A DNA stretch of 64,000 nucleotides from Bacillus sp. REN16 (GCF_020731355.1 NZ_JAJFZK010000011.1:397-64396), one strand, 5' to 3'. Shown: positions 1-8,441, counted from the stretch's first letter. The notes: generated from the letters alone by a model not told the origin. A program made the numbers and translations.

Positions 1-260
1 CCGCGTAGATGCAAATACCTCCGCGACAATGCATATCTCTACGCGTAGATGCAAATACCTGCCCGACGATGCATATTTCCCCGCGTAGATGCAAATACCT
101 CCGCGACGATGCATATTTCTACGCGTAGATGCAAATACCTGCCCGACGATGCATATTTCTACGCGTAGATGCAAATACTCGCGCGACGATGCATATCTCT
201 CTTCCGAAGATGCAAATAAACCCGTTAAGATGTAAATTCGATTCACCAAACGCATATCCA
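1..260. repeat. Tandem repeat, 20-bp half-units in 40-bp units
   Basis: Two alternating 20-bp half-units, CGCGTAGATGCAAATACCT-like and CGCGACGATGCATATTTCT-like, repeat from the window edge to about 200. Three more decayed 20-bp units (201, 221, 241) follow, so decay increases away from the edge. The array may begin before the window. The core GATGCAAAT/GATGCATAT is constant while the spacer bases vary. Both strands can be read through in places, but no RBS or codon pattern supports a protein. Function is unknown. Confidence 0.9.
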
Positions 261-396
261 ATTTCTAAATACCAGTCAATTCCTCCCCCTCCTTGCATAT
301 AAGTATAGAAAGGGGCATCTTTGTGACGGAGGGACAGGTCCCTTAACCCTGGCTTCGTCGTTCTTCCTTGCAGCCCCAATATAAGGGGGGATACAC

Positions 397-540
397 TTGT
401 TAGGACTATGGCTTACGCTGATTGGAATAGCTGTGTTGTATTTTATCTCCGCTGGATTCTGGTTTTACTTTGTTGCATCATCGATGGATCACGACGACAC
501 CACTAGAATTGACCCGCTACCCACAGATCGTGATTTTTAA
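397..540 (+). CDS. Small single-span membrane protein (47 aa)
   Basis: A TTG start lies 6 nt after the strong RBS AAGGGGGG. The product begins MLGLWLTLIGIAVLYFISAG, is one hydrophobic helix (about residues 3-28), and ends with a short acidic tail containing RIDPLPTDRDF. An intrinsic terminator follows within 40 nt, so this is a compact stand-alone unit. The helix plus a DPLP tail faintly recalls YtzI-type small Bacillus proteins, but I cannot confirm that family. It is too short for most gene finders. Function is unknown. The call rests on the RBS, the hydrophobicity pattern and the terminator. Confidence 0.6.
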   Translation: MLGLWLTLIGIAVLYFISAGFWFYFVASSMDHDDTTRIDPLPTDRDF

Positions 541-574
541 AAAAGCCACACCCAATGACGGGCATGGCTCTTAC

Positions 575-603
575 AGTGTAGGCTTATCGTCTACACTTTT
601 TTA
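575..603 (+). terminator. Intrinsic terminator of the 47-aa ORF
   Basis: The stem AGTGTAG/CTACACT with a 9-nt loop is followed by a run of T. It lies 35 nt after the small ORF stop. Confidence 0.75.
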
Positions 604-607
604 TTTT

Positions 608-744
608 TAATCAAATACGTCTCGACGAATTTGCGCCTGATTTTTTTCGAGCCCGCTCGAAAAGCTTCCCCTGAAAAATCATGGCATCCGCCGGAGGCTT
701 TAACTTAATTCTCGGGGATTTAAAACCCCGGAGAATTAAGTTAA
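608..744 (-). repeat. Structured 3'-end element, copy 1 (downstream of treA)
   Basis: Read on the minus strand this follows the treA stop. First comes a long stem, TTAACTTAATTCTC plus GGGG pairing with its complement, whose first arm overlaps the stop codon. Then come the block GCCTCCGGCGGATGCC, a nested stem (TGATTTTT/AAAAATCA outside TTTTCGAG/CTCGAAAA), and a hairpin CAAATtCGTC/GACGtATTTG. A second copy with the same order and compensatory changes lies at 27777-27898. It may act as a terminator or 3' mRNA stabiliser. The family is probably dispersed in Bacillus genomes, but I cannot search for it. Confidence 0.8.
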
Positions 745-2418
745 ATGATACACAACTGATTCATATGGCCGTAAGCTGATCCCTTTTGAAATATCCGTTT
801 GCGAATCGCCATAGTTGGAAATCAGAAGATCCGTTGTGTGATTTTCTAGTTCAATGCTACCAGGAATCTCGAATGTTGCTTCTTTTCCGTAAAAATTATT
901 TACAACAAGGAGCTTCTCGTTTTCCCCGTTTCTTACATAAGCAAAAATTTGCGGGTCATCCTCCAGTAAAAGCTCATAATCACCGTAAGTGATAATATCG
1001 TATTCCTTGCGGAGCTTAATCAGTTTTTGATAATGATAAAAGACTGAGTTTTTGTCCTCTAAAGCATTTTCAACATTAATGGTTTTATAATTGCCTGCAA
1101 CATTGATCCACGGTGTACCGCTTGTAAAGCCTGCATGCTCTGATGCGTCCCACTGAACAGGCGTACGTGAATTATCACGGGATTTATGTTTCAAAATCTC
1201 AATGATTTCTTCGTTGCTCATACCCTGTTCTTTTTTTATGTTGTACATATTAATGGATTCGACATCACGATATTCCGAAATATCCTCAAATTTCGGATTA
1301 GTCATTCCAATTTCTTCACCCTGGTAAATATAAGGGGTACCTTGCATCATATGAATGGTTGTCGCAAGCATTTTCGCAGATTCTGTTAAATATTTATCAT
1401 CATTTCCATATCTCGATACAATGCGCGGTTGGTCATGGTTGCACCAAAATAGGGCATTCCAGCCACCACCCTTATGCATTTCCACTTGCCAAGTTGAGAG
1501 TATTCGTTTTAACGCTTGGAAGTCAAAATCGGCAACCGTCCACTTATCCCCATTCGGGTAATCCACTTTTAAATGGTGGAAATTGAAGGTCATACTTAGC
1601 TCTTCACGTTCAGGATTCGAATACTTAATACAATCGTCAATTGTTGTTGAGGACATTTCGCCAACAGTCATACTGTCATATTTCGAAAAAACCTTCTGAT
1701 TCATTTCATGCATGAATTCATGGACACGCGGGCCGTCTGTATAATACTTTCGGCCATCACCAGGCGCTACTGATCCATCATCATCAGGGAAGCGTTGGTC
1801 TTTTGAAATTAAGTTGATGACATCAAGACGGAAGCCGTCTACCCCTTTTTCAAACCAGAATGTCATCATGTTATAGACTTTTTTACGGACCTCTTCGTTT
1901 TCCCAATTAAGATCAGCTTGAGTCACATCAAAAAGATGGAGGTAGTATTGACCTGTTTTTTCGTCATATTCCCATGCATTCCCGCCAAATTTTGATTCCC
2001 AATTGTTTGGTTCATGGCCATCTTTGGGGTCCTTCCAAATATAAAAATCGCGATATGGATTGTCCTTAGACTGGCGAGATTGCTTAAACCATTCGTTTTC
2101 AGTTGACGTATGGTTAACGACGATGTCCATAATAATTTTGATGCCGCGAGAATGAGCTTCTTCAAGCAACCGATCAACATCCTCCATCGTGCCGTACTCT
2201 TCTTGAATTGCAAAATAATCACTTATATCGTACCCGTTATCACGCTGCGGTGATTTGTAAATAGGCGTAAGCCAAATAACATCAATACCTAATGCTTTCA
2301 AGTAATCGAGTTTTTCAATGATCCCTTGTATGTCACCGAGACCATTTCCAGTTGTGTCATTAAAACTCTTTGGATAAATTTGATAAACGACAGACTTCTT
2401 CCACCAAGGCTGTTTCAA
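736..2418 (-). CDS. treA: Trehalose-6-phosphate hydrolase (GH13_29, TreA)
   Basis: This cytoplasmic enzyme hydrolyses trehalose 6-phosphate, imported by a PTS, to glucose and glucose 6-phosphate. The 560-aa product is a full-length GH13 (beta/alpha)8 enzyme. It has the nucleophile in GFRLDVINLIS, the acid/base Glu in SMTVGEM, and the third Asp in WCNHDQPRIVSR. Long stretches match my memory of B. subtilis TreA (for example VVYQIYPKSFNDTTGNG and KSRDNSRTPVQWDA), more closely than oligo-1,6-glucosidases. The start is TTG at 2418, preceded by GGTGGTG. A TreR-type operator sits in its promoter. The usual neighbours treP and treR are not in this window. An alternative is another GH13_31 alpha-glucosidase, less likely given the operator. 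Confidence 0.9.
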   Translation of the reverse strand: MKQPWWKKSVVYQIYPKSFNDTTGNGLGDIQGIIEKLDYLKALGIDVIWLTPIYKSPQRDNGYDISDYFAIQEEYGTMEDVDRLLEEAHSRGIKIIMDIVVNHTSTENEWFKQSRQSKDNPYRDFYIWKDPKDGHEPNNWESKFGGNAWEYDEKTGQYYLHLFDVTQADLNWENEEVRKKVYNMMTFWFEKGVDGFRLDVINLISKDQRFPDDDGSVAPGDGRKYYTDGPRVHEFMHEMNQKVFSKYDSMTVGEMSSTTIDDCIKYSNPEREELSMTFNFHHLKVDYPNGDKWTVADFDFQALKRILSTWQVEMHKGGGWNALFWCNHDQPRIVSRYGNDDKYLTESAKMLATTIHMMQGTPYIYQGEEIGMTNPKFEDISEYRDVESINMYNIKKEQGMSNEEIIEILKHKSRDNSRTPVQWDASEHAGFTSGTPWINVAGNYKTINVENALEDKNSVFYHYQKLIKLRKEYDIITYGDYELLLEDDPQIFAYVRNGENEKLLVVNNFYGKEATFEIPGSIELENHTTDLLISNYGDSQTDISKGISLRPYESVVYHLT

Positions 2419-2485
2419 CTGCTACACCACCATAATTGTAATTTCTTGTAGTATTTCATAAATGGTAAATCTTATTTATAGTAGT

Positions 2486-2514
2486 AGTTTAACTTGTATA
2501 TACAAGTTGGTCAA
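2486..2514 (-). promoter_or_regulatory. treA promoter with TreR-type operator
   Basis: The perfect 18-bp palindrome AACTTGTATATACAAGTT (2491-2508) contains TTGTATATACAA, the core known for the B. subtilis TreR operator. It fills the spacer between a -35 TTGACC and a -10 TAAACT (17 bp), an ideal position for repression. Trehalose 6-phosphate would be the inducer by analogy. Confidence 0.85.
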
Positions 2515-2625
2515 ATTAAAAAATGGTGCATGAACGCCACCGCGAATTGGTTGGGTCCAGGCACCTTTGTATAGCGAGTCCTTATGTACTGTCACTATCT
2601 GAAATTTACTGTCACTAACTATTTT

Positions 2626-2994
2626 TCAAGTTGATTTTTCCACTTCCTGTTCCAAAACTTCCTTCAACACAACTGCCTGGTTATGCACCTCATCCTTTGC
2701 ACCAAATAGAAGAGTCACTTTCCCCTCTTCATTCATGCGAAGTAATTCCTCGATTGCGGCTTTTTTCTCTTCATCTTCTTTTAATTCTTTTATGTATTGC
2801 TTCTTGAATTCTTTGAATCGTTCAGGTTTGTGGTTAAATTCTTTACGAAGTTCGGTGCTTGGAGCGATTTCTTTCATCCACAAATCAAGCTGGGCTGTGT
2901 CCTTTGAAATGCCTCGTGGCCAGATGCGGTCTACCAAAATCCGTTTCCCATCATCTTCACTGGCTGGCTCATAAATTCGTTTTAACACAATCAT
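2626..2994 (-). CDS. DUF488 family protein (YeaO-like)
   Basis: The 122-aa product carries the family signature near the start (LKRIYEPASEDDGKRILVDR followed by WPRGISK) and the central LDLWMKEIAPSTELRKEF. It is cytoplasmic and DUF488 proteins have no firmly assigned role. I place the start at the ATG of MIVLKRIY (2994), because GGGAGAGAAGAA is positioned for it. An upstream in-frame ATG at 3012 lacks an RBS. An intrinsic terminator ends only about 15 nt upstream, so expression may depend on readthrough from the DUF1992 gene. Confidence 0.8.
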   Translation of the reverse strand: MIVLKRIYEPASEDDGKRILVDRIWPRGISKDTAQLDLWMKEIAPSTELRKEFNHKPERFKEFKKQYIKELKEDEEKKAAIEELLRMNEEGKVTLLFGAKDEVHNQAVVLKEVLEQEVEKST

Positions 2995-3010
2995 TTCTTC
3001 TCTCCCTTCC

Positions 3011-3046
3011 AAAAAAGGGGCAAAACAGATTGTTTTGGCCCCTTTC
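3011..3046 (-). terminator. Terminator between DUF1992 and DUF488 genes
   Basis: On the minus strand GGGGCCAAAACA pairs with TGTTTTGCCCC and is followed by TTTTTT. The RBS of the next gene begins immediately after the T-run. Confidence 0.85.
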
Positions 3047-3049
3047 TCC

Positions 3050-3421
3050 TTATTTGAACTTATTATGCAATTTCATTTGATAGTCTTTGAAAACCGCCGA
3101 GTGAGAGGTCTTTCTATTTTTTAAGATCTGATTTAAGCGAAATTGTTTTTCGTTTAGCTTTTTCTGATAGATGACTCGTTGTTCCTCATCCTCACAATTA
3201 TCAATCAGATTCTCGAAGGTGAGCAACTCTTTCTTAATTTCCGTTTCCTCATTAATGAATCCTGCATTTTTCATGACACGATATGCCATGCGAAGATCCT
3301 CTGGAATGCCAGAATCATTATCAAGCTTGAGAGGCTTGCCATATCCCGGCAGGTTTTCAAATTCCCCATCCTTATATGCCTTGCGAATTTTATCCTCTGA
3401 AACAATGTTTGAAAAATCCAT
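3050..3421 (-). CDS. DUF1992 domain protein (DnaJ-homologue subfamily)
   Basis: The 123-aa product fits the DUF1992 family: an N-terminal I..AY.DGEFENLPGYGKPL motif, then ED.RMAYRVMKNAGF, then a charged helical C-terminus. Family members are small, probably soluble, and annotated as DnaJ-homologue subfamily C member 28-like, without a J domain and without a proven function. The ATG at 3421 follows GGAGGGTATTCAC, a good RBS. It is the first gene of a short unit with the DUF488 gene, interrupted by a terminator. Confidence 0.8.
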   Translation of the reverse strand: MDFSNIVSEDKIRKAYKDGEFENLPGYGKPLKLDNDSGIPEDLRMAYRVMKNAGFINEETEIKKELLTFENLIDNCEDEEQRVIYQKKLNEKQFRLNQILKNRKTSHSAVFKDYQMKLHNKFK

Positions 3422-3697
3422 GTGAATACCCTCCTTTTTTGGAGTGTTACTTCTATTACTATTTTACGTGTATTTTGAACAAATTGCCATTCTCCTCATA
3501 TATTTCTCCTATATTTCATTTTTTACAATATGACAACAACCCCCAAAAATCGACATAATTTCATGAATTCTTATAAGGTGAAGTGGGTTAAATTGACTAC
3601 TCATTAATACAGAGAAATATAGCTGAAAATGTTTTGGACACACGTTTTTAGGCTATTAGACATATAAAAAATGAAACCTATGAAGGATGGAGATAAT

Positions 3698-4705
3698 ATG
3701 TTTTCAAACGTAGAAATTGGAATTGACTTAGGAACTGCAAATATTCTAGTATATAGCAAAAATAAAGGTGTCATCATTAATGAGCCGTCCGTTGTCGCGA
3801 TTGACACGGAAACTAATAAAGTTGTCGCTGTTGGGTCGGATGCAAAAAGAATGATTGGTAAAACGCCTGAAAAAATAGTAGCGATTCGCCCTTTACGTAA
3901 AGGTGTGATTGCAGACTTTAATGTGACTGCGGACATGCTTCGCCATATTATGAAAAAAGTAAGCCAAAAAACGGGTTATTCGCTTCGCAAGCCCAATGTG
4001 GTCGTCTGTACACCGTCTGGATCCACATCCGTCGAACGACGCGCCATCCAGGATGCGGTTAGACAATGTGGTGCCAAACAGGTTTACTTAATCGAAGAAC
4101 CGGTTGCAGCAGCAGTTGGCTCTGATTTACCTGTTGATGAGCCAATCGCAAACGTGATTGTTGATATCGGCGGAGGCAATACCGAGGTTGCGATTATTTC
4201 CTTTGGTGGTGTTGTATCGTGCAATTCAATTCGAATCGGCGGTGACCAGTTCGACGATGATATCATTCAATATGTACGAAAAAAATACAATGTTCTTATC
4301 GGGGAACATACTGCCGAGCAGGTTAAATTTGAAATCGGCTATGCCCTTGTTGAGCATGAAATAAAAACAATGGATATTCGTGGACGCGACCTTGTTACGG
4401 GTCTGCCGAAAACCATTTCATTGCGTTCAACCGAGGTTCAAGAAACTTTAAAAGAATCATTACTTCATATTTTAGAAGCAATCCGCGCAACATTGGAGGA
4501 TTGTCCGCCTGAATTAAGTGGTGATATCGTGGACCGCGGGGTCATTTTAACAGGTGGCGGAGCGTTATTAAATGGCATGCAGGAATGGCTCAGCCAGGAA
4601 ATCTTTGTTCCCGTGCATCTTGCCCCTAACCCGCTCGAGTCGGTCGCAATCGGAACAGGACGTTCACTAAGTATTATTCAAAAGCTGCATAAGATAGCAA
4701 AATAA
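3698..4705 (+). CDS. mreBH: MreB-like actin homologue MreBH
   Basis: MreBH polymerises at the inner membrane face and guides lateral wall synthesis; in B. subtilis it also directs the LytE autolysin. The 335-aa product has the actin-fold phosphate-1 motif ([18 protein letters not shown]), phosphate-2 ([20 protein letters not shown]) and the adenosine motif ([14 protein letters not shown]). It matches MreBH more closely than MreB or Mbl, notably in [18 protein letters not shown]. The start is the ATG at 3698, preceded by GGATGGAGAT; an in-frame ATG at 3671 has no RBS. It is monocistronic with a bidirectional terminator downstream. In B. subtilis mreBH is SigI-dependent; a C-rich ACCCCCAAAAA at 3539-3549 is only a weak candidate. 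Confidence 0.93.
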   Translation: MFSNVEIGIDLGTANILVYSKNKGVIINEPSVVAIDTETNKVVAVGSDAKRMIGKTPEKIVAIRPLRKGVIADFNVTADMLRHIMKKVSQKTGYSLRKPNVVVCTPSGSTSVERRAIQDAVRQCGAKQVYLIEEPVAAAVGSDLPVDEPIANVIVDIGGGNTEVAIISFGGVVSCNSIRIGGDQFDDDIIQYVRKKYNVLIGEHTAEQVKFEIGYALVEHEIKTMDIRGRDLVTGLPKTISLRSTEVQETLKESLLHILEAIRATLEDCPPELSGDIVDRGVILTGGGALLNGMQEWLSQEIFVPVHLAPNPLESVAIGTGRSLSIIQKLHKIAK

Positions 4706-4823
4706 AACATAAAACATGGGGACGGTTCTCCCGTTCTCCTAAAAATTTCCAGAACCAACACATTGAACAGATTTCTCTTGGTTCATTTAGCTTTAGCCGT
4801 AAGATTGCCAGATATGTAATAGG

Positions 4824-4857
4824 AAAGGGCCAAATCACTAAGCGATTTGGCCCTTTT
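4824..4857. terminator. Bidirectional terminator mreBH / TerC
   Basis: AAAGGGCCAAATC pairs with GATTTGGCCCTTT, with a T-run on the plus side and an A-run on the other. It serves the convergent genes on both sides. Confidence 0.9.
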
Positions 4858-4864
4858 AACTTTA

Positions 4865-5584
4865 TTATGCAGTATGTTGTAATGCTTCTCTTTTTGCTGC
4901 AATTTTTTTGTTTTTATAATACCCAAGTCCTAAGACAAGAATAGTTATTATAGCTGCGATTATATATGTTACTGGTCCATGCTCGATATGAAGGAAGTTT
5001 GTTAATCCTTCGTCCTTGAACACCATTTCCCCAGCAGTCCAAGCAAGAATACCTGCACCTACATAAGCAATCCATGCATATTTGTTCATGGCTTTTACAA
5101 TGAATTTTGAGCCAAAAATCATAATCGGAATACTGATTAGAACACCAAGTGCGATCATACCAATGTGTCCGTCAGCAGCACCTGCAACGGCAACAACATT
5201 ATCAAGACTCATAACCGCATCGGCCATAATAATTGTACCAATGGCTGCCATTATGCCGTTTGTTGATTTTACATGTGCTTCCGCTTCTTCTTCAACCAAT
5301 ACCTTGTAGGCGATGAAAAGGAGTAATATACCACCAATTACATTTACAAATGGAATTTTTAATAAGTAAACAATGATGGCTGCGAATAAAATACGTAAGA
5401 TGACAGCACCACCGGTACCCCAAAAAATCGCTTTGTTTTGTTGTTCTTTTGGAAGGTTTCTTGTTGCCATCGCGATTACAACCGCGTTGTCACCAGATAA
5501 AATTATATCGATTGCAATGATTTTTAATAAAGCAATTGTCGCTCCTGACGAGATAGCTAGTCCAAGAATCGTTAGCATATCCAT
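4865..5584 (-). CDS. TerC family membrane protein
   Basis: The 239-aa product is an integral membrane protein with about seven hydrophobic helices. It carries the TerC signatures IIAIDIILSGDNAVVIAMAT (residues about 22-41) and MADAVMSLDNVVAVAGAADG, with the conserved acidic DN pairs. Bacillus TerC proteins (MeeF, MeeY, YjbE) have been linked to metalation of secreted enzymes and Mn efflux. The C-terminal helix and basic tail KNKKIAAKREALQ look like the YjbE branch, but I cannot separate the paralogues. The RBS is GGGGG before ATG 5584. I looked for a yybP-ykoY Mn riboswitch in the 250-bp upstream gap and did not find one. Confidence 0.85.
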   Translation of the reverse strand: MDMLTILGLAISSGATIALLKIIAIDIILSGDNAVVIAMATRNLPKEQQNKAIFWGTGGAVILRILFAAIIVYLLKIPFVNVIGGILLLFIAYKVLVEEEAEAHVKSTNGIMAAIGTIIMADAVMSLDNVVAVAGAADGHIGMIALGVLISIPIMIFGSKFIVKAMNKYAWIAYVGAGILAWTAGEMVFKDEGLTNFLHIEHGPVTYIIAAIITILVLGLGYYKNKKIAAKREALQHTA

Positions 5585-5835
5585 AGGGTAATTCCCCCTT
5601 AATTTATATTGTAAAATAGCTAAATTTTAATCACATAATCTAGAATACTCCTATTTTTTGTCACTTTCAATAATTGTGTTGAGAATCTTGCTTACAAAAC
5701 CGCCACAATTATCCATTTGTTTATTTTCTAAAAATGCAAATACTATCTCAATATAACTTTCTTGACATAACACCTTTTGGTTACGTATAATCAAAAATGA
5801 AACCAAATAGTTTTATTTTTAAAGGAGCATGATTT

Positions 5836-6255
5836 ATGGCAACTGTACCTGATATTAAGCAAACAGTATTAATTGAAGCACCGATCCAAAAGGTATGGGA
5901 TCTTGTGTCGTCTGGTGAGGCCATCGGAACGTGGTTTATGCCAAATAATTTAGTAGCGGAGGAAGGCCATGAATTCCATATCCAATCTCCTTTTGGACCT
6001 TCTCCATGTAAGGTATTAGAGGTGGAGCCACCTCATCGTCTTACTTTTTCATGGGACACAGAAGGCTGGTATGTGGAATTTCTTTTAAAAGAAATCAATG
6101 GGAACACTGAGTTTACCATTATTCATGGCGGCTGGAAGGATTCTGAGGAGATTGTAGGAAAAGCTAAGCAAACAGCTGCGGATGTCCGCGAAACAATGAA
6201 TGGCGGCTGGGCAGGCATTGTACAAAAGCTTCGTCGGGTGGCGATAGGCGAGTGA
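5836..6255 (+). CDS. SRPBCC / AHSA1-type START-fold protein
   Basis: The 139-aa product has an AHSA1-like fold: VLIEAPIQKVWDLVSSGEAIGTWFMP at the N-terminus, HRLTFSWDTEGWYVEFLLKE in the middle, and a helical C-terminus with GGWAGIVQKLRRV. The family binds hydrophobic ligands or unfolded proteins in a helix-grip cavity. Its stop codon overlaps the GTG start of an ArsR-type regulator by 4 nt, a pairing common in Bacillus, and the two are probably translationally coupled. The RBS AAAGGAGCATGATTT precedes ATG 5836. The ligand is unknown. Confidence 0.85.
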   Translation: MATVPDIKQTVLIEAPIQKVWDLVSSGEAIGTWFMPNNLVAEEGHEFHIQSPFGPSPCKVLEVEPPHRLTFSWDTEGWYVEFLLKEINGNTEFTIIHGGWKDSEEIVGKAKQTAADVRETMNGGWAGIVQKLRRVAIGE

Positions 6256-6623
6256 GTGAATCTGCTCAGAAATATGATGTGTTTCAAGCAATCGCCGATC
6301 CGACACGCAGAGAGGTGCTGCGCTTACTCTCGAAACAGGAATTGCCCATTTCAGAAATCACAAGCCATTTTTCAATGAGCCGGACGGCAGTGGCGAAGCA
6401 TCTCCACATTCTTTCGGAGGCAAATTTAGTAAGCGGAAAAAAGGTTGGAAGGGAAAAGCGTTATCGGCTTCATCCTGAATCTTTTACGGAGCTTCATGAA
6501 TGGCTTGCTTATTTCGATCAGTTCTGGAACAACAAGCTATCGGTATTAAAGCATATTGCCGAGAATGGTGCAGATGGTGGCGGGCTAAAAGTGGTGAAGC
6601 CTTCGGAGTTAGATAGTGAATAG
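6252..6623 (+). CDS. ArsR/SmtB-type winged-helix repressor
   Basis: The 123-aa product has a winged helix: FQAIADPTRREVLRLLSKQE, then ISEITSHFSMSRTAVAKHLH as the recognition helix, then a GREKRYRLHPE wing. It lacks the metal-binding ELCVCDL motif of metallosensors, so it is probably a non-metal repressor, most likely of its own operon. The GTG start overlaps the SRPBCC stop (GTGA) and the preceding gene provides the coupling. A strong hairpin terminator follows. Confidence 0.88.
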   Translation: MSESAQKYDVFQAIADPTRREVLRLLSKQELPISEITSHFSMSRTAVAKHLHILSEANLVSGKKVGREKRYRLHPESFTELHEWLAYFDQFWNNKLSVLKHIAENGADGGGLKVVKPSELDSE

Positions 6624-6642
6624 AATTTTTTAAAGTGTCATG

Positions 6643-6681
6643 GTTAAGTACTTCATCTTGGTGATGAAGTACTTAACTTTT
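6643..6681 (+). terminator. Terminator of SRPBCC-ArsR operon
   Basis: GTTAAGTACTTCATC pairs with GATGAAGTACTTAAC, then TTTTAT. Its core CTTCATC/GATGAAG recurs in every unit of the adjacent array. Confidence 0.85.
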
Positions 6682-6757
6682 ATAAAGAGCCTGATTGCGG
6701 TGCTGATGAAGAGGAAAACAACTCGGCATCTTACACAGAATCCTGTTCATAACAAGG

Positions 6758-7180
6758 ATGAAGGACTTTCCGCTCGGGCTCCAGCTCCATTCGGGACTTC
6801 ATCAACCTGACTGAAGAACTTTCCACTCAAGCTCCAGCCCCATTCGGGACTTCATCAACCCGATGAAGGATTTTCCGCGTAATCTCCAGCTTCGTTCGGG
6901 ACTTCATCCGCCCGTTGAAGGTCTTTCCGCGTAAGTCCAGCTCCGTTCGGGACTTCATCCGCCCGATGAAGGACTTTCCGCTCGGGCTCCAGCTCCATTC
7001 GGGACTTCATCAACCTGACTGAAGAACTTTCCACTCAAGCTCCAGCCCCATTCGGGACTTCATCAACCCGATGAAGGATTTTCCGCGTAATCTCCGGCTA
7101 CGTTCGGGACTTCATCCGCCCGATGAAGGACTTTCCGCGCGGGCTCCAGCACCATTCGGTCCTTCATACCACCGATGAAG
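6758..7180. repeat. 52-bp tandem array of hairpin units (8 copies)
   Basis: The pattern TGAAGgacTTTCCgc...CTCCAGctcC.TTCGGGACTTCATC repeats at 6758, 6811, 6863, 6915, 6966, 7019, 7071, 7123 and 7175 (spacing 51-53 bp). Units 1-3 (6758-6914) are duplicated almost exactly as units 5-7 (6966-7122), with about two differences, so a 208-bp block doubled recently. Each junction reads ACTTCATCnnCCCGATGAAG and can form a hairpin. The stretch lies between an operon end and the convergent kinase gene and contains no credible ORF. Confidence 0.92.
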
Positions 7181-7210
7181 TCCCCTAACCCCCACACCCT
7201 AACGCAAAAT

Positions 7211-7233
7211 GGTCTTCATACCAGATGAAGACC
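7211..7233 (-). terminator. Hairpin at the 3' end of the PAS kinase gene
   Basis: GGTCTTCAT and ATGAAGACC pair around a 5-nt loop across the last codons and stop of the kinase gene. It shares the CTTCAT/ATGAAG core of the neighbouring array. No T-run is present, so termination is uncertain. Confidence 0.5.
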
Positions 7234-8418
7234 TTCTTCCATTATTATTGGTAACAATATCTCTACGGTGGTGCCTTGGTTTTCGACACTATCGATTGTC
7301 ATCTGCCCGCCGTGTTCTTGGATGATGGTTTGGCAAATCATCAAGCCGAGTCCGGTGCCTTTTTCCTTTGTGGTAAAGAACGCTTTGCCAATCCTAGTCA
7401 GCATGTCGGCTGGGATTCCAGAGCCATTGTCGGCAATTCGAATGACCGCATTGCCCGCTTTTGGATACATTGAAATATCGATAAGTCCCCCATCTTCCAT
7501 CGCCTCAATGCTATTTTTTAAGATATTAATAAAAACCTGCTTTAGTTTATTTTCCTCACAATGGATGAACGCACCTTTTAGATCATCATTATAGGCTGTC
7601 TTAATCTGAATATTATGTAGGATCGCTTGTGTGTCTAATAAGAACACAACTTCGTTTAGGACATTTGTGATATTTTGCTTTCGCAATTGCAGCTTTTTCG
7701 GCTTTGCGAGCAGCAGCATCTCGTCGACAATTGTATTAATCCGATCAATTTCCGACACCATAATCTCTGAATAGGCATTCTTTTTTTCATCCTGTAAAAG
7801 CTGCGCAAATCCCTTTAAGCTTGTGAGTGGATTTCGAATTTCGTGCGCGATACCGGCTGCCATTTCACCAATCATGGAAAGCTTATCGGTTTGTTGAATG
7901 AGTTCCTGCCCCTTTTTCAACTCCGTAATATCACGGATGACAATATATTCACAGCTTTCTCCCCGATATGTAATTGGCATTATTTTGATCTCTGCATCTA
8001 TTTCACCTAATGTAGGATGTTCAATTTTCCCCTCTGTAATCCTTTTAAATTTGTGCCCCTTTTCGATTTTCCGGGTTGATTTTTCATAATTGTATTGAAT
8101 AAAGTCATCCAGTGAATGCCCGATGACCGATTTCTCATCAGCACCGATTAGATATTTGCCGGTATCATTGATATAGATGATTTCCTCATTATGCATAAGT
8201 AAAATTGCATATGGAGCATTTTCCACGAGAAAACGGAACTCTCGATTTTTTCGTGATTCATGAATGGATAATACTGAAGCAATAAGAGCTATCAGTAAAA
8301 GATACGGCTCCCAACGGTTCATAAGTCCAACATACAAGATTTGCCCTAAAATCAAAACTAAAAAACATAAAAAAACTGCAAAATTTAACGCCTTCCATCT
8401 CCTATTTCCCATTTCCAC
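7216..8418 (-). CDS. Membrane PAS-domain sensor histidine kinase (sporulation-kinase type)
   Basis: The 400-aa product has two N-terminal helices (about residues 11-32 and 36-52). A PAS domain follows (about 58-165, from FRFLVENAPYAILLMHNEEI to YIVIRDITELKKG). The HisKA phosphoacceptor is in AAGIAHEIRNPLTSLKGFAQ, and the HATPase has N (FINILKNSIEAM), G1 (IRIADNGSGIP) and G2 (GTGLGLMICQTI) boxes. This layout matches Bacillus Kin-type kinases that feed the Spo0F/Spo0A phosphorelay. No response regulator is adjacent, so it is an orphan. The signal is unknown. Confidence 0.88.
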   Translation of the reverse strand: MEMGNRRWKALNFAVFLCFLVLILGQILYVGLMNRWEPYLLLIALIASVLSIHESRKNREFRFLVENAPYAILLMHNEEIIYINDTGKYLIGADEKSVIGHSLDDFIQYNYEKSTRKIEKGHKFKRITEGKIEHPTLGEIDAEIKIMPITYRGESCEYIVIRDITELKKGQELIQQTDKLSMIGEMAAGIAHEIRNPLTSLKGFAQLLQDEKKNAYSEIMVSEIDRINTIVDEMLLLAKPKKLQLRKQNITNVLNEVVFLLDTQAILHNIQIKTAYNDDLKGAFIHCEENKLKQVFINILKNSIEAMEDGGLIDISMYPKAGNAVIRIADNGSGIPADMLTRIGKAFFTTKEKGTGLGLMICQTIIQEHGGQMTIDSVENQGTTVEILLPIIMEEGLHLV

Positions 8419-8441
8419 CCAACCTTTTCCCTATTTTACCA

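Noticed and set aside
326-345. GGGACAGGTCCC-like palindrome, with relatives near 2545, 4717 and 36655
   Set aside because: Probably debris of short Bacillus intergenic repeats; too degenerate to define as an element.
119-379. A minus-strand open frame of 86 codons over the first repeat
   Set aside because: It lies inside the 20-bp array, has no RBS and translates the repeat unit.
3539-3600. SigI promoter for mreBH
   Set aside because: ACCCCCAAAAA fits a -35 but no convincing -10 at the right spacing; kept only as a weak remark.
3604-3936. Antisense open frame over the 5' end of mreBH
   Set aside because: The sense frame is a clear MreBH; the antisense frame is its shadow.
5585-5835. yybP-ykoY manganese riboswitch upstream of the TerC gene
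   Set aside because: I found none of the conserved loop sequences on the minus strand.
6758-7180. Possible CRISPR array
   Set aside because: Units are contiguous, without unique spacers, and there are no cas genes.
7216-8418. Assignment of the PAS kinase to KinA, KinD or KinE
   Set aside because: Domain layout fits several; no diagnostic sequence was recognised.
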